Origin: Alternaria dauci | Taxonomy: Eukaryota > Ascomycota > Dothideomycetes > Pleosporales > Pleosporaceae | Assembly: GCF_042100115.1 (NCBI RefSeq) | Contig: NC_091281.1 | Coordinates: forward strand, 620,001-684,000 | Length of the DNA stretch: 64,000 bases | Reading direction: 5' to 3' | Shown here: positions 1-9,575 of the stretch, one piece after another | Numbering within the stretch: the first letter of the stretch is position 1 | How the letters are laid out: every line of letters starts with the position of its first letter | Notes under the pieces: model-generated | Told to the model about the DNA's origin: nothing | Seen by the model: the letters and a program-made list of their open reading frames with translations, nothing else | The model's database searches: none | Position numbers and translations under genes: made by a program

Positions 1-1378
1 AAGCGTAGCAAACGTGTCTTCTCTAAGGCCTCAATTAAGTCCAAATTAGCTCTACAAGATAGCAATCGTGAATGGATAACGCTGCTAGCTTGCGTATGCG
101 CTTCTGGAGAGGCATTACTGCCAGCTCTTGTGTACCAGGGCACCTCCGGCATTCAATCGGGATGGGTGGACGCTGTAGAGGCCGGGAAACACGAGGTTTT
201 CTTCTCAAACTCGGAGACGGGATAGAGCAACAACGACATAGGTTTGGCATGGCTTAAACAGGTTTTTGAACGCTTCACGAAGCAAAAAGCGCGTCGTAAC
301 TACCGGCTTTTGATCCTTAATAGCCACGGCAGTCATCTCACGACCGACTTTATAGATTTTTGCGATAGCAATCGCATCCTCTTGGCCGTGTTTCCACCTC
401 ATTCAACCCACAGCTTACAGCCGCTAGATGTCGTCGTCTTCGCGCCTCTTTCAAAGTACTACTCCCGTGAACTCGATCGTCACCTCCAGCGTACGCAGGG
501 CATCACGAGAATCACGAAACGCGATTTTTTTTGAGAACTTTTGGCCCGCGTGGACCTCTGCAACCACGCCGGAGATCATCAAGAAGAGTTTTCAAGCTAC
601 AGGCGTGTGGCTGATGGATGCAGAGGTTGTTCTAAAACGCTTCAACAACCGCACTTCGCGACAAGATGAAGCTTTAAAAATTGGTCAACACGGCGACGGC
701 GATAGCTGGAGAGAGCTGCGAAAAATTTACGACGCTGCGGTACCTGACAAGGCGACTCTTGAAGCCCAGCAGCTTAAGGCTTCATTACACTCGCTACAGG
801 TACAAAACGAACTACTCCACCACGAGAACCAAGGTCTGCAACAAGCGGTTACAGCGAGAGAAAAGCGCACCAAGAAGAGCAAGACTATGGACCTTCAACA
901 GCACGAGGAGTACCACGGCGGCGCCGTCTTCTAGTCTCCAAGAAAGCTTCGCGAAGCCCGCGAGCGCGAGCGCGTAAGACTAGACGAAGCCGAGCAACTA
1001 CAACTCTAAAAAACCCAGGATAGACAGCTGAAAGCGGCGGCAACAGCATACAAAAAGCAGCTTCAACAAGAAGCGCGGGTTGCTCGACAACAGGCCAAAA
1101 TACAGCGTAATGGCGAGCGAAAAGCGCGGGCTGAGGAACTAGCTGCGCAACGGGCGCTTAAAAAACAGCAACGCGACGCTGCAACCACAGAAAAATCTCG
1201 CGATACAGCAAATAAAGGCAAGCGAAAAGCCTCACACAAAGCAGCAAAAAATCTAACGAAGCGTCGTCGTGTTGCTGCTGCATCAAGTCGGGCTGACGCT
1301 GGTCCGCCAGCGGCGTCTCCCCCACCCAAAAACAGCGCGCGCGGCCGCCAAATCAAGACGCCAGCGAGATATAAGTAG
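1..1378 (+). mobile_element. Decayed pogo/Fot1-like transposase (DDE superfamily), 3' part
   Basis: This is the C-terminal half of a DDE transposase, entering from the left edge. Frame 1 (1-533) carries family hallmarks such as REWITL, the (D)GHGSH block and PPHSTHSLQPLD. After an 8-T run at 525-532 the reading moves to frame 2 and continues (FWPAW, KSFQATG) into a Lys/Arg/Gln-rich coiled tail that ends at TAG 1376-1378. The copy is dead. It has an in-frame TAG at 223-225 where the family has Trp, the frameshift at the T run, TAG at 932-934 and TAA at 1007-1009. The catalytic Asp of the ILDGHGSH block reads Asn (319-321), and the next Gly reads Ser. The inferred changes are G-to-A or C-to-T in TpG/CpA context, as expected of RIP. 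Terminal inverted repeats were not identified, so the true right end is unknown. Confidence 0.9.
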
Positions 1379-1639
1379 TGTAAACGATGCGCAAGCCTCT
1401 ATATAGCAATACACCAAAAAATCTCACGATAATAGCTTTTTGGTGGGCGTCTACAGCCTCATTTTTCTATCGTCAACTTGCTGTTGAGGTGGCTCGTTGG
1501 CTGACTTGGCTCGTTGGGTGCGCACAGACGTTAGCGTCTCCACATACGACAGTTTGGCCTGAGATAATCATGAATACATGTACCGTGATATCGCTACTAC
1601 TTACTGACTATCATCCAAAGTATCAACGTCAAATCAAAC

Positions 1640-3115
1640 ATGCAGGAGAAAGATTCAAGTGCAAAAGGCAGTGCCCAGATGCCAAAACCCACAAAGTACC
1701 GCCTCGCATGTGACAGCTGCCAACACTCCAAGATCCGATGCGACCAAGAACGGCCAAAATGTCGCAGATGTGCAAAGAAGGGCATAGAGTGCGTTTACAG
1801 TCCAGCACGACGCGCTGGACGACCACGCACTCGCAATCACAGCAAGAGCACATCTAGCATTGAGAGCAGTACATCTGCAAACTTGAAAGGGTATTTGACG
1901 CCCACGACGGAGCACGGAATCGCAATCTCGGTCACAGACCAGACGTCACCCTTTGGACCACCTAGCATGCTATCCGCCCCCGAAGACTGCTCCAGTTCCA
2001 GTTCCAGTTCCAATACACCCACCATCCCTAGCATGGCGCAGACTATGCCGCTCCCGAGCCCCAACGACATGGACTTCTCCTCATTTAGAAATTCGGAAGG
2101 CGAATTCATGCAAGGCATTACGGAGTCTACGGATTCACAATGCGGTACACCGAAACAATCCGCCGGTTGCTATTATACCATGTCTCCCGACTTCCACATC
2201 GCTCCAGAGCTTCTCAGTGTAGGCTTCTGCGGACCACCATGGGAACATCAACATGATCAGGAACAACACCAATCGCTTTCTACGCCTCTGCTCTTCGACG
2301 AAGCGCTACCGTACTTTGGTTTGCTTACACCGGACGGTCATCAAGCGCGGCATCTGGATCAGCAACAGAACGACATACCAATACCGACCACGAGCAGTAG
2401 GGACTTCGAAAATGGCAGCTATACGATCCATCCACAACAGCAAGTACAGCCACAATATCCACAGTCTTTCGACCAACCCCCCCACTCGACAAAATCATGC
2501 AACTGCGTCTCCAACCTTCTTGACTACCTATCCACGCCTTCCCACGGACCGTCCTCACCATCCCTCGCCTCCACATCAGCCGCTCTATCCACATCCAGAA
2601 CGCTAATCACATGTTGTTGCACCACGATAACCTGCGCTAACGAGTGCTCTACACGCCCCTCAACTGCACTTCTCATCTGCGAAGCCATTGATCGGGCGCT
2701 TGTGTCACTCAAATTGGGCGGCACCTCCCTCTGGACACCGACAATGACACCCAGCCCGAGTCATGAGAACCGGGGATCCTCATCACCATCGTCGTTATCT
2801 AGCATGAGCGATGGCAATGGCAATGACCTCATGCTTCCACCATCTGTGGTAGACGAGGAGTGCGAACCGTTGCGTTGTGGATCAATGCCGATCCAGGGCG
2901 CCGACAGACGGGCTGTAGTACGCGTGCTACTAATGAAGCGGGTACTGGAGGCACAACGCGTGCTGGAGCAGCTACGAGATGCCCTACTGTCAGGGCTGCT
3001 AGTCGGCGGGGACGTCGCAATGAAGAACCCGCTGCTAGCACTGTGTGCAGATGTCGTTGGGGAGTTCACGAAGAAAATAGCGGAAAGGGCGGAGGTTATT
3101 AGGTTAAAGATGTAG
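1640..3115 (+). CDS. AflR-like Zn2Cys6 transcription factor
   Basis: Single-exon gene for a 491-residue nuclear regulator. The N-terminal zinc cluster has Cys24, 27, 34, 41, 44 and 51 (C-X2-C-X6-C-X6-C-X2-C-X6-C). A basic linker ending RRAGRPR follows, as in AflR-type regulators of aflatoxin/sterigmatocystin pathways. Ser/Pro/Gln-rich sequence fills the middle. The C-terminal half has the Cys-rich block CNCVSNLLDYL...LITCCCTTITC and the helical pattern typical of the AflR C-terminal domain. ATG 1640 is the first in frame and leaves 20 residues before the finger. It heads a row of metabolite genes and is the obvious candidate for their pathway-specific activator. No TCG-N5-CGA site was seen in its own 261-bp upstream gap, where the transposon relic ends. 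Family assignment is strong; target genes are inferred. Confidence 0.9.
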   Translation: MQEKDSSAKGSAQMPKPTKYRLACDSCQHSKIRCDQERPKCRRCAKKGIECVYSPARRAGRPRTRNHSKSTSSIESSTSANLKGYLTPTTEHGIAISVTDQTSPFGPPSMLSAPEDCSSSSSSSNTPTIPSMAQTMPLPSPNDMDFSSFRNSEGEFMQGITESTDSQCGTPKQSAGCYYTMSPDFHIAPELLSVGFCGPPWEHQHDQEQHQSLSTPLLFDEALPYFGLLTPDGHQARHLDQQQNDIPIPTTSSRDFENGSYTIHPQQQVQPQYPQSFDQPPHSTKSCNCVSNLLDYLSTPSHGPSSPSLASTSAALSTSRTLITCCCTTITCANECSTRPSTALLICEAIDRALVSLKLGGTSLWTPTMTPSPSHENRGSSSPSSLSSMSDGNGNDLMLPPSVVDEECEPLRCGSMPIQGADRRAVVRVLLMKRVLEAQRVLEQLRDALLSGLLVGGDVAMKNPLLALCADVVGEFTKKIAERAEVIRLKM

Positions 3116-3478
3116 TTGGAAAGGGTCCAGAGTGGAGATATAGGGGTCTTTGGTCTTTAGCGATAGCTCGGCCTGTTTTCTAGCTCGGGCAATACTACTC
3201 GTGTCAATTAGTGACATGATCGCACTGTGGTTTCTACTCCTCATCCTCGCGACCATCGCTAAACTCCACATGATCTTCCGGAACCTCAATCTCGGCCACC
3301 GATGATACAAGCAGCTCTTGATAACGTACAATGCACCGACCAAAACATGCATAACGTCGATCTGAGCCTGAACCCTTGTTGTCGCGCTCTCCTGTATAAG
3401 TTCATCTCTTTGTCGCGACTTGTTGCATACATCTATCCACAGACCTGCATAAAAATCCATCAGCAAAGAGTTACCATC
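3116..3478. other. Intergenic: terminator of the regulator and promoter of the O-methyltransferase
   Basis: No gene is seen here. An open frame runs into the methyltransferase from 3302, but the better start is 3479. One TCG-N5-CGA sequence lies at 3292-3302. Confidence 0.6.
3292..3302. promoter_or_regulatory. Putative AflR-type site TCGGCCACCGA
   Basis: TCG-N5-CGA, 176 bp upstream of the methyltransferase start. It differs from the TCGSWNNSCGR consensus only at the W position. Function is inferred from the AflR-like gene next door. Confidence 0.45.
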
Positions 3479-4788
3479 ATGTCCACCATACCCTTCTATC
3501 CTGATTCTTTGAACACAAACCCTGGAGAGGGTGTCACAGCCGACACTGTCCTTGAGGTTCTCGAATCCCTTGCTGCCGGCAACATTCCTGCTCCTCTCCG
3601 TGAAAATGAGGAGAAGCGGCTGCGATTTCTGGAAGCCGCCAGAATGGCCTCTCTGAAGCTCGAGCAACCGTGGGACACCATGCAGCGATTAATCTTTTGC
3701 GCACTACCACCTAACATGGTGCAAGTGGGTATCGATCTCGGGCTTTGGAGGCTACTCACTAAGCGAGAGGGCGCAGTGATGAGCGTGAGTGAGATGGCAG
3801 CGGAGCTGAGTGCGGAGAAAGCACTGCTAGTGCGAGTGTTGCGTTGGGCGGCGACGCAATGGATGGTGGAGCAGGTCGGCGTCGAGACATACCGTGCGAC
3901 AAACATTACGCGATATCTATCCATGTCAGGGCTGGAGTCTGTGATATTCCACGTGTGAGTAATTCGTGTTTAGCCTTGACAACTATAGTTGACTTTCCTT
4001 GCAGAACAGAGAGGAACATTGCACTGTACAACGCGATACCAAAGTGGCTAGCCGACAATTCCTACAAGCAGCCGCAGGACAACAAAAACCTTCCTTTCAA
4101 CCTAAGCAAGGATACCCACCTTCACTTTTTCGAATGGTTGTCGCAGCGGCCACGGCACCAACAGGCGTTCAACGAGTACATGTCCTTCCAACGGGTGGGG
4201 CAAAAAAGCTGGCTCGATGTGTTTCCGCTCGAGAAGTACTTGCACACCTCGAGCACAGATGTTGAGCACCGGACGCTTTTCGTGGATGTCGGAGGTGGTT
4301 ACGGTCACCAATCTAGAGAGATTATCAGGAGATTTCCCTGGGTGCAAGGCCGTGTCGTGCTACAAGATACACACGCGGCTGCAATCGACTCTGCCAAGAG
4401 CATCAAAGGCTTGGAGGTAGTTTATCATGACTTTAACAAGGCGCAGCCAGTCAAAGGGGCGTGCGTTTACTACCTGCGCAACATCCTGCATGATTGGCCC
4501 GATCACGTCTGCCTTAATATTTTATCCCAACTCAAGGATGCACTTGCTCCCGACTCGGTCATCCTGCTCGACGAGCTCACGCTTGGCGATGAGAGCACAC
4601 ACTGGTACGGAGCCTCGTTTGATCTACTGATGATGGCCAACTACGGGGCGCGGGAGAGGTCACTGGCGGAGTGGGATCGCATTCTTGAGAAGGTTGGGCT
4701 GGAACGGAAAACGTTTGTACCGTACAGCATGCATGGAGATGGCATCCAGGTGGTGGGTGCTCGAGCAACAGTTCATGAAAAGCTGTAA
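3479..4788 (+). CDS. O-methyltransferase (plant COMT-like, methyltransferase family 2)
   Basis: SAM-dependent methyltransferase of 419 residues from two exons, 3479-3954 and 4005-4788. The 50-bp intron has GTGAGT and TTGCAG ends, and its phase restores VTERNIALYN. Residues 1 to about 155 form the dimerisation/winged-helix part of this family (SVSEMAAEL...VLRWAATQWMV). The SAM loop is VDVGGGYG at 252-259, and the catalytic His is in NILHDWPD (His321). The start at 3479 was preferred to upstream in-frame ATGs (3302 onward) because the protein then has the usual family length. It probably methylates a hydroxyl or carboxyl on the cassette's product, acting in the cytosol. It lies between the regulator and the dioxygenase, in the same direction. 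The substrate cannot be read from the sequence. Confidence 0.92.
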
Positions 4789-4917
4789 ATGTGCTCGTTT
4801 CCGCTTTTGATTTTCGGCGCACGGGAACGGCGTGCGATGTATTGCTCTTTTTGAAGCCTTTGAAATGGAATTTTGTTCAATGCCACAAATGTGTCTTGCT
4901 GGAGTTCTGGTGTTTCT

Positions 4918-4945
4918 TGGCCAAAGCTTCCTGGCCAAAGCTTCT
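4918..4945. repeat. Tandem duplication of a 14-mer (TGGCCAAAGCTTCY x2)
   Basis: Two adjacent copies, 4918-4931 and 4932-4945, differ only in the last base and are followed by a T tract. It may be slippage or a duplicated promoter element; no function is shown. Confidence 0.8.
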
Positions 4946-5022
4946 TTTTTTTTATCGATTGGCCTCATCGGCTTCACATAGCAAGCTCGTTCTGAGATCT
5001 CAACTGCCGCACCCGAACATTC

Positions 5023-5033
5023 TCGTGTCCCGA
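5023..5033. promoter_or_regulatory. Putative AflR-type site TCGTGTCCCGA
   Basis: TCG-N5-CGA, 329 bp upstream of the dioxygenase start. It matches the core half-sites but not the S and W positions of the stricter consensus. Confidence 0.35.
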
Positions 5034-5362
5034 CCGCTGGTTGCAGCATCGGCACATTCCCTCGCAATTCATCTTGACCTGGAAAAAATGCCAATGGTTA
5101 TGCTGAGACGCCTGAGTGAAGATAGACATGTTGTTTCATGGTTGATCCTGGGCGAGGCGGCTCGGTGGATTTTTGTATTACCCGACTTGCCAGATTGGTC
5201 CACGACGTTCACAGGAACAATGTTTTCCCCCGCGAGGCCGGACGTGGAAATAAACAGGCAAGCGACTAAGTTTCCTGTTTCGGTATACCATTGCAATAGA
5301 TATAACGTACGAGCGAAGACAGAAATCGTCAACTCACACACTTTTACTTCATCCTCAATACC

Positions 5363-6653
5363 ATGGCGAGCAACTTCAAGATCAAGCCTTTGGCACATCC
5401 TTCGGGAAAGACATGCAAGGTACGCGCCAACCAGAGGTTCTATCTATTCTTGCTGTTCCTCGCTTACGATATTGTCCTCAGTTCGGAGCCGTCGTCACTG
5501 GCCTCGATTTGAACCAGTTCACAGACGAGACAGTGGCACAGTTGCAGCAAGCGACCTGGGAGCACAAGCTTCTTATCATCAAAGGTCAAAAGGACCTCGA
5601 ACCGAAGCGTGGCTGGGAATTGCTGCAAAAGCTTGATCCAGATTCCAAGAAGATAGATAACACCACGTTTGCCAGGGCCTTCTACCCGAAAGATGGCATA
5701 GTGGCAGCTATCAACTATGTCGAAGTTCCCGAAGCGGGTGCCTTCGTCTTCATCGGCAAAGGCCCTCAAGACGACCCAAGATACGGCAAACCAGGTTTGA
5801 ACATGGGGGACACCAACTTCAACCAGTACTACCAGAAGCCGCTCGCAGACGAAGACTTTGAAGCCGGAAAGACCCGCTTCCACTGGTGGCATGTGGACGG
5901 GACTTATTGGAAATACGATCCCCCGACCTTCACCATGCTCCGGCCCATCAAGTTCCCAACGGAGGGCAAGAGCACGCAAACAGTGGAGTGGGCTGACGGC
6001 TCGGGTCAGAGCATGGAAGTCAAGCCAGGACGAACAGCGTTTGTAGATGTCGAGCAATTGTATGACATGCTGAGCGATGACGAGAAGAAGACGGTGGACC
6101 ACAGTTGGGTCGAGTACATGTATTGGCCTTACGAGAAGATCAAGGGCTGCCGTGGTGCTCCGAATGGTTTAGGCGTAGCAAACGAGGGCAGGGAACTGCC
6201 AGACGAGGAGGTAGAGGCGCATGAGGAAGGAAGTAAGGATTGGCAGAAGAAGGTATGTACGACCTGGGAACACGCCTAATCAGTCGGACACTAACGCAAC
6301 CGTAGCTTCCGTTGGTCTGGTTCAACCCCGTCACCGGCAGAAAGTCGTTTCAGGTGCAGCACAACCTTGCTCGTCGGTTGTTCATCCGTAACGGCCCGAA
6401 CGAGACCCCCAAGGTTATCGATGACTTGGGTGAAGTCAGGAAGTTCCTGGACAACATCCAGGGGAGGATGATTAAGCCCGAGCACATTTGGGTGGGTCCG
6501 GAGGAGGAGCATGACATTCTCCTCTTCCAGAATTATGGCCTCTTCCACACCAAGATTGATTATCCAGCCAGCTGGGGTGTCAGGACGGTGCATCAGGGTT
6601 GGTTGCCCGGCGGCAAGCCTCCTGCTGGGCCAGTACCAATCCCAGAAGCTTAG
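5363..6653 (+). CDS. TauD/TfdA-family Fe(II)/2-oxoglutarate dioxygenase
   Basis: Mononuclear iron dioxygenase of 391 residues in three phase-0 exons: 5363-5419, 5482-6252 and 6306-6653 (introns 62 and 53 bp). The first exon encodes only 19 residues (MASNFKIKPLAHPSGKTCK), and the next opens with FGAVVTGLDLN, the classic TauD start. The iron ligands are His156 and Asp158 in WWHVDGTYW and the distal His357 in NYGLFH. Arg369 is placed to bind 2-oxoglutarate. The overall pattern (WHxD, then VWxNPVTG and a late LFxNxGxxH) resembles fungal xanthine-dioxygenase-like TauD proteins. The position in a UbiA/BVMO/OMT cassette suggests hydroxylation or desaturation of a natural product instead. The start was chosen because the ATG lies in a good context and the first intron joins it in frame. 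Substrate unknown. Confidence 0.92.
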
Positions 6654-7618
6654 ATATTCGCAAGAGTGTAGCGTCACTGTTCAGTCTCCTGGTGGAGGCC
6701 TACTGTATCGCGATAATCATTGGGTTGAGCCTTGGGGAACAGTTGAGAAGCTTAGATATCATGCTGCAGCGCATTGTCATGCATCTGCACAGATCAATGC
6801 ATACATGGTAGTTCCGATGCGCTTCGTACAACCCCATCTTTATGACATTGTGTATGATTCTTCACTTCCGTCTCGTTCCGTGAGACCGCACTGATCGGTA
6901 TCATCGCTCCGTCCGTTGTCTCGTTTGCGCTAGCGATCGGATCAAGGTTTACGGTATTGTGTGGGCTGATTCACGCATCCGTGCGGCCCGATTAAGGGCA
7001 TGGCGAAAGGTATTGTCGGTTGCGGGTAGAGGCGCGTTGTTCATCGCGAGTCGCGTTGGACAAGGGTGATATTGTGCATCGCGGGACATCCGGAAGCCAA
7101 GACACTAGTCAGAATTGCGTCATCGTTGGCATTCCGTTCCGGCGCGTGCATGGCGCCTGGGATCACAATGAGGGAGCATCAGAGCACCAATATTACTCAT
7201 CACCGGTGGTCTACTTTGAGGCTCTCTGTAAAACGCAGCTTACCGAGTCATGTGTAACAATTTTCTCATATGTCAAGTTTAACGCCCTGCTTCCTATTCT
7301 CCCGATAAACAACCCGACGAGGTATTCACATTTGCGATGCACATTTTCAAACACCTTGGGATGCGCATTCATGTTGCTTGATGCACGACTCAAACACTAA
7401 TAGCCAATTTCTCATAGAAGACAGAGGTTCTACATGTCTGATGGTCTGGATCAATTTGTATTGTTCTATGTTAAACAGAAGCTACCGATCACCTTGACTA
7501 CCCCATATCCTGTCATAAGTTCTCGTCATCTCTGCATCCTCGCAGTACCATGTCCTCTCATGAGACACGTCCTCGTAATGGTCTGACCAAAAGTCTTTCA
7601 CGTCGTCGACTCCCAAAT
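6654..7618. other. Intergenic between convergent dioxygenase and UbiA genes
   Basis: These 965 bp lie between two 3' ends. Only short incidental open frames are present and none resembles a known protein. No TCG-N5-CGA site was seen by eye, unlike the three enzyme promoters, which makes this stretch a useful control. Confidence 0.6.
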
Positions 7619-8635
7619 TTACATCTTGGCCATCAACAGCTCACCCACTAGACCAATCAACAGTACCCCACTGACCCACCACTGGCTGTACACGAAAAAG
7701 TTCCTACATGCTTTAGGATCCCACACGTCGAGCCGGGCCAACATGAACAAGGCGGCAAAAGAAGAAACGGCGGCACCGACCTGGAATGGGCCGCGCGTGA
7801 GACCGCCCCACGACACGGTAGCCCACAAGAAGCCGGCCATGGCGCTTGCAATCGACAGCAGAAATACCTTGGGGTAGTGACGCACGGCAATAGCCAACGA
7901 GCCCACACCGGCATTCAGGTCGTCTCTGATATCTTGAAAAGCATAGACGGTGTCGTAAGTGATGTTGAAAAGAGTTTGGCAGGCCCACATAGCCATCATA
8001 GCCTTGCTGCGATCCTCGATATTGAGCATGGGAACCGGCGCGGCTGGGTACGGTCCATCAACAACGGCAGCGTCAACCAAGAAGACCGCCCAGCCCACGC
8101 CTGCGCCCAAGCAGAGCTGCGGGAAGTTGCCGAAGCGCTTCATGAAGGGGTAGAAGAGGGCGAGGATGGTTGTGAGGAGCGCCTGCTGACCGGCGCGGGC
8201 TGGTAGCGCAGCGTAAAAGAGGATGTGGCGTGAGATGGCGAGGACAAGAGTCGTAAAGAGGGCGTCGGGCGTCGATAGGGCCCCGCGGGCAAGCGGCCGC
8301 TTCTTGCAGCGCTCGACTTGTTGATCGAGGTCTTGGTCGACAGTGTCGTTCCACGCGCAGCCGAAGCTGCGCAAGATGAGGCCGTCAAGCAGGAATACGG
8401 CGCTCAGCTTGGCCCAGTCCTCTGGAGAGAGGGCTTTCGGGTTGGTCAAGTTGACTGAGTAAAGGAAGCCGATGAAGTAGGGGAAGTAGACGCCCAGAAG
8501 TCCGGCGGGCTTGCTGAAGCGTGTGAGCTCCAAATAAGGCCCCCAAGAAGCTTTCGGTGCTGCGTCCTTTGGCCTTGACGAAATGGACGAGAGTTTGGCT
8601 GGTGCCGTCTCCACGATAGTGCGTAGGGTCGACAT
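7619..8635 (-). CDS. UbiA-family aromatic prenyltransferase (integral membrane)
   Basis: Intronless gene for a 338-residue polytopic membrane protein of the UbiA/COQ2 superfamily. The first Asp-rich motif, N96-D97-X2-D100-X3-D104, continues as QQVERCKKRPLARG, matching the NDxxDxxxDxxVxRxxxRP signature. The second lies at 228-239 (D228TVYAFQD235IRDD239). Between and after them are the hydrophobic helices expected of the fold. Such enzymes join a polyprenyl diphosphate (often farnesyl) to an aromatic acceptor; in fungi they prenylate the polyketide in meroterpenoid pathways. A few UbiA relatives are terpene cyclases, but the COQ2-like first motif argues for prenyl transfer. The length matches meroterpenoid prenyltransferases better than mitochondrial COQ2, and no obvious presequence is seen. 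It is transcribed divergently from the BVMO gene. Confidence 0.93.
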   Translation of the reverse strand: MSTLRTIVETAPAKLSSISSRPKDAAPKASWGPYLELTRFSKPAGLLGVYFPYFIGFLYSVNLTNPKALSPEDWAKLSAVFLLDGLILRSFGCAWNDTVDQDLDQQVERCKKRPLARGALSTPDALFTTLVLAISRHILFYAALPARAGQQALLTTILALFYPFMKRFGNFPQLCLGAGVGWAVFLVDAAVVDGPYPAAPVPMLNIEDRSKAMMAMWACQTLFNITYDTVYAFQDIRDDLNAGVGSLAIAVRHYPKVFLLSIASAMAGFLWATVSWGGLTRGPFQVGAAVSSFAALFMLARLDVWDPKACRNFFVYSQWWVSGVLLIGLVGELLMAKM

Positions 8636-9152
8636 GATGTGTGTAGCTCAACTACAATGTATGAAGTTTGATGTAGTTCAGGAGGAGACAAGACTCGGGA
8701 CGAATTGCCTCTGGGTATCTCTGTCCTTCGACTGTTAAGCACTTCTTAAACTGTCTGATATTTCCAAGCTCTTAGGCTCTCGAGTTGGAATTCACCGCCA
8801 GGTCATTGGTGCCTCAACGCGTCACGTATTCGGCATACAAGGGATTCGTCGGGGGGTTTGGGGTAATCGGTGCATTTGTTGTACAATGTTGAGAAGAGAC
8901 ATAGGCACATTGCATCTCTCCTGCAGAGTTCGCTATTTCCTTGCCAGATTGCCGCTGACAGAAACGCAGCTCTTGGTATCCGATCCATCGTCAGAGCCCT
9001 TTTCCAGATCCTGGCCTACGAAACCAATGAGGAAGCAGATTTTCGTGAGAGGGCGGCGATGTCAGGGGCGGGAGATTGGTGATCCTCTCGTGCCCAACGA
9101 TGATTATGTTCGATAGGCCGCAGGACTGCGGGCCCGTATGTTGGCTTTAGGA

Positions 9153-9163
9153 TCGTCCATCGA
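9153..9163. promoter_or_regulatory. Putative AflR-type site TCGTCCATCGA
   Basis: TCG-N5-CGA in the shared UbiA/BVMO promoter, 517 bp from the UbiA start and 412 bp from the BVMO start. Confidence 0.35.
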
Positions 9164-9308
9164 TTTGGTAACCTAATCGCGATTGCCAGCTTCCTGAGTG
9201 AGGTGAGGAGGGGCTCGTTCCTAGGCAGACTATAGCGTCAAAATCCACCGTTGATGTTAGCCCACGTCCCCACACCTGGAGTTGGAACTCGGACCATTTT
9301 GGTTAAAG

Positions 9309-9319
9309 TCGGAATCCGA
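9309..9319. promoter_or_regulatory. Putative AflR site TCGGAATCCGA, full consensus match
   Basis: Matches TCGSWNNSCGR at every position and is an almost perfect inverted repeat. It lies 256 bp upstream of the BVMO start, in the divergent promoter. It is the best binding-site candidate for the regulator encoded at 1.6-3.1 kb. Confidence 0.55.
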
Positions 9320-9575
9320 CCACACGAACGCGACACCATGGCAAGATTGCTCTCACTTCGTTCCCGGTCAAGCCGGCTCGGATGAAGGAGGAACAGACAC
9401 GGCAGATGAAGAGGAGAAGGCTGAAGCAGGGCATTAAGATGCAGAGCGGCGGCGCAATAAAAGGCTTGGATTGTCGATTGACATAAAACTGTGTATTTTG
9501 GTGCAAAGCCCCTCGTTCCAGACACAGACTTATCATTCATAGTTTCCCTCTGTAGTGAACAGAAAAGAAGCACAA

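Larger units (their letters stand above)
4789..5362. other. Intergenic: methyltransferase 3' end and dioxygenase promoter
   Basis: No gene is seen here. It contains a perfect tandem 14-mer duplication (4918-4945) directly before a run of nine T, and one TCG-N5-CGA sequence at 5023-5033. Open frames crossing it look incidental. Confidence 0.6.
8636..9575. promoter_or_regulatory. Divergent promoter between UbiA and BVMO genes
   Basis: These 940 bp lie between two start codons pointing apart. They contain two TCG-N5-CGA sequences (9153-9163 and 9309-9319). No coding region is supported here. Confidence 0.6.

Noticed and set aside
3302..3478. Upstream extension of the methyltransferase to ATG 3302
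   Set aside because: It adds 59 residues without family resemblance, overlaps the putative regulator site, and makes the protein longer than usual.
9555..9575. BVMO start at GTG 9555
   Set aside because: A GTG start is not expected in a fungal nuclear gene; ATG 9576 has a good context.
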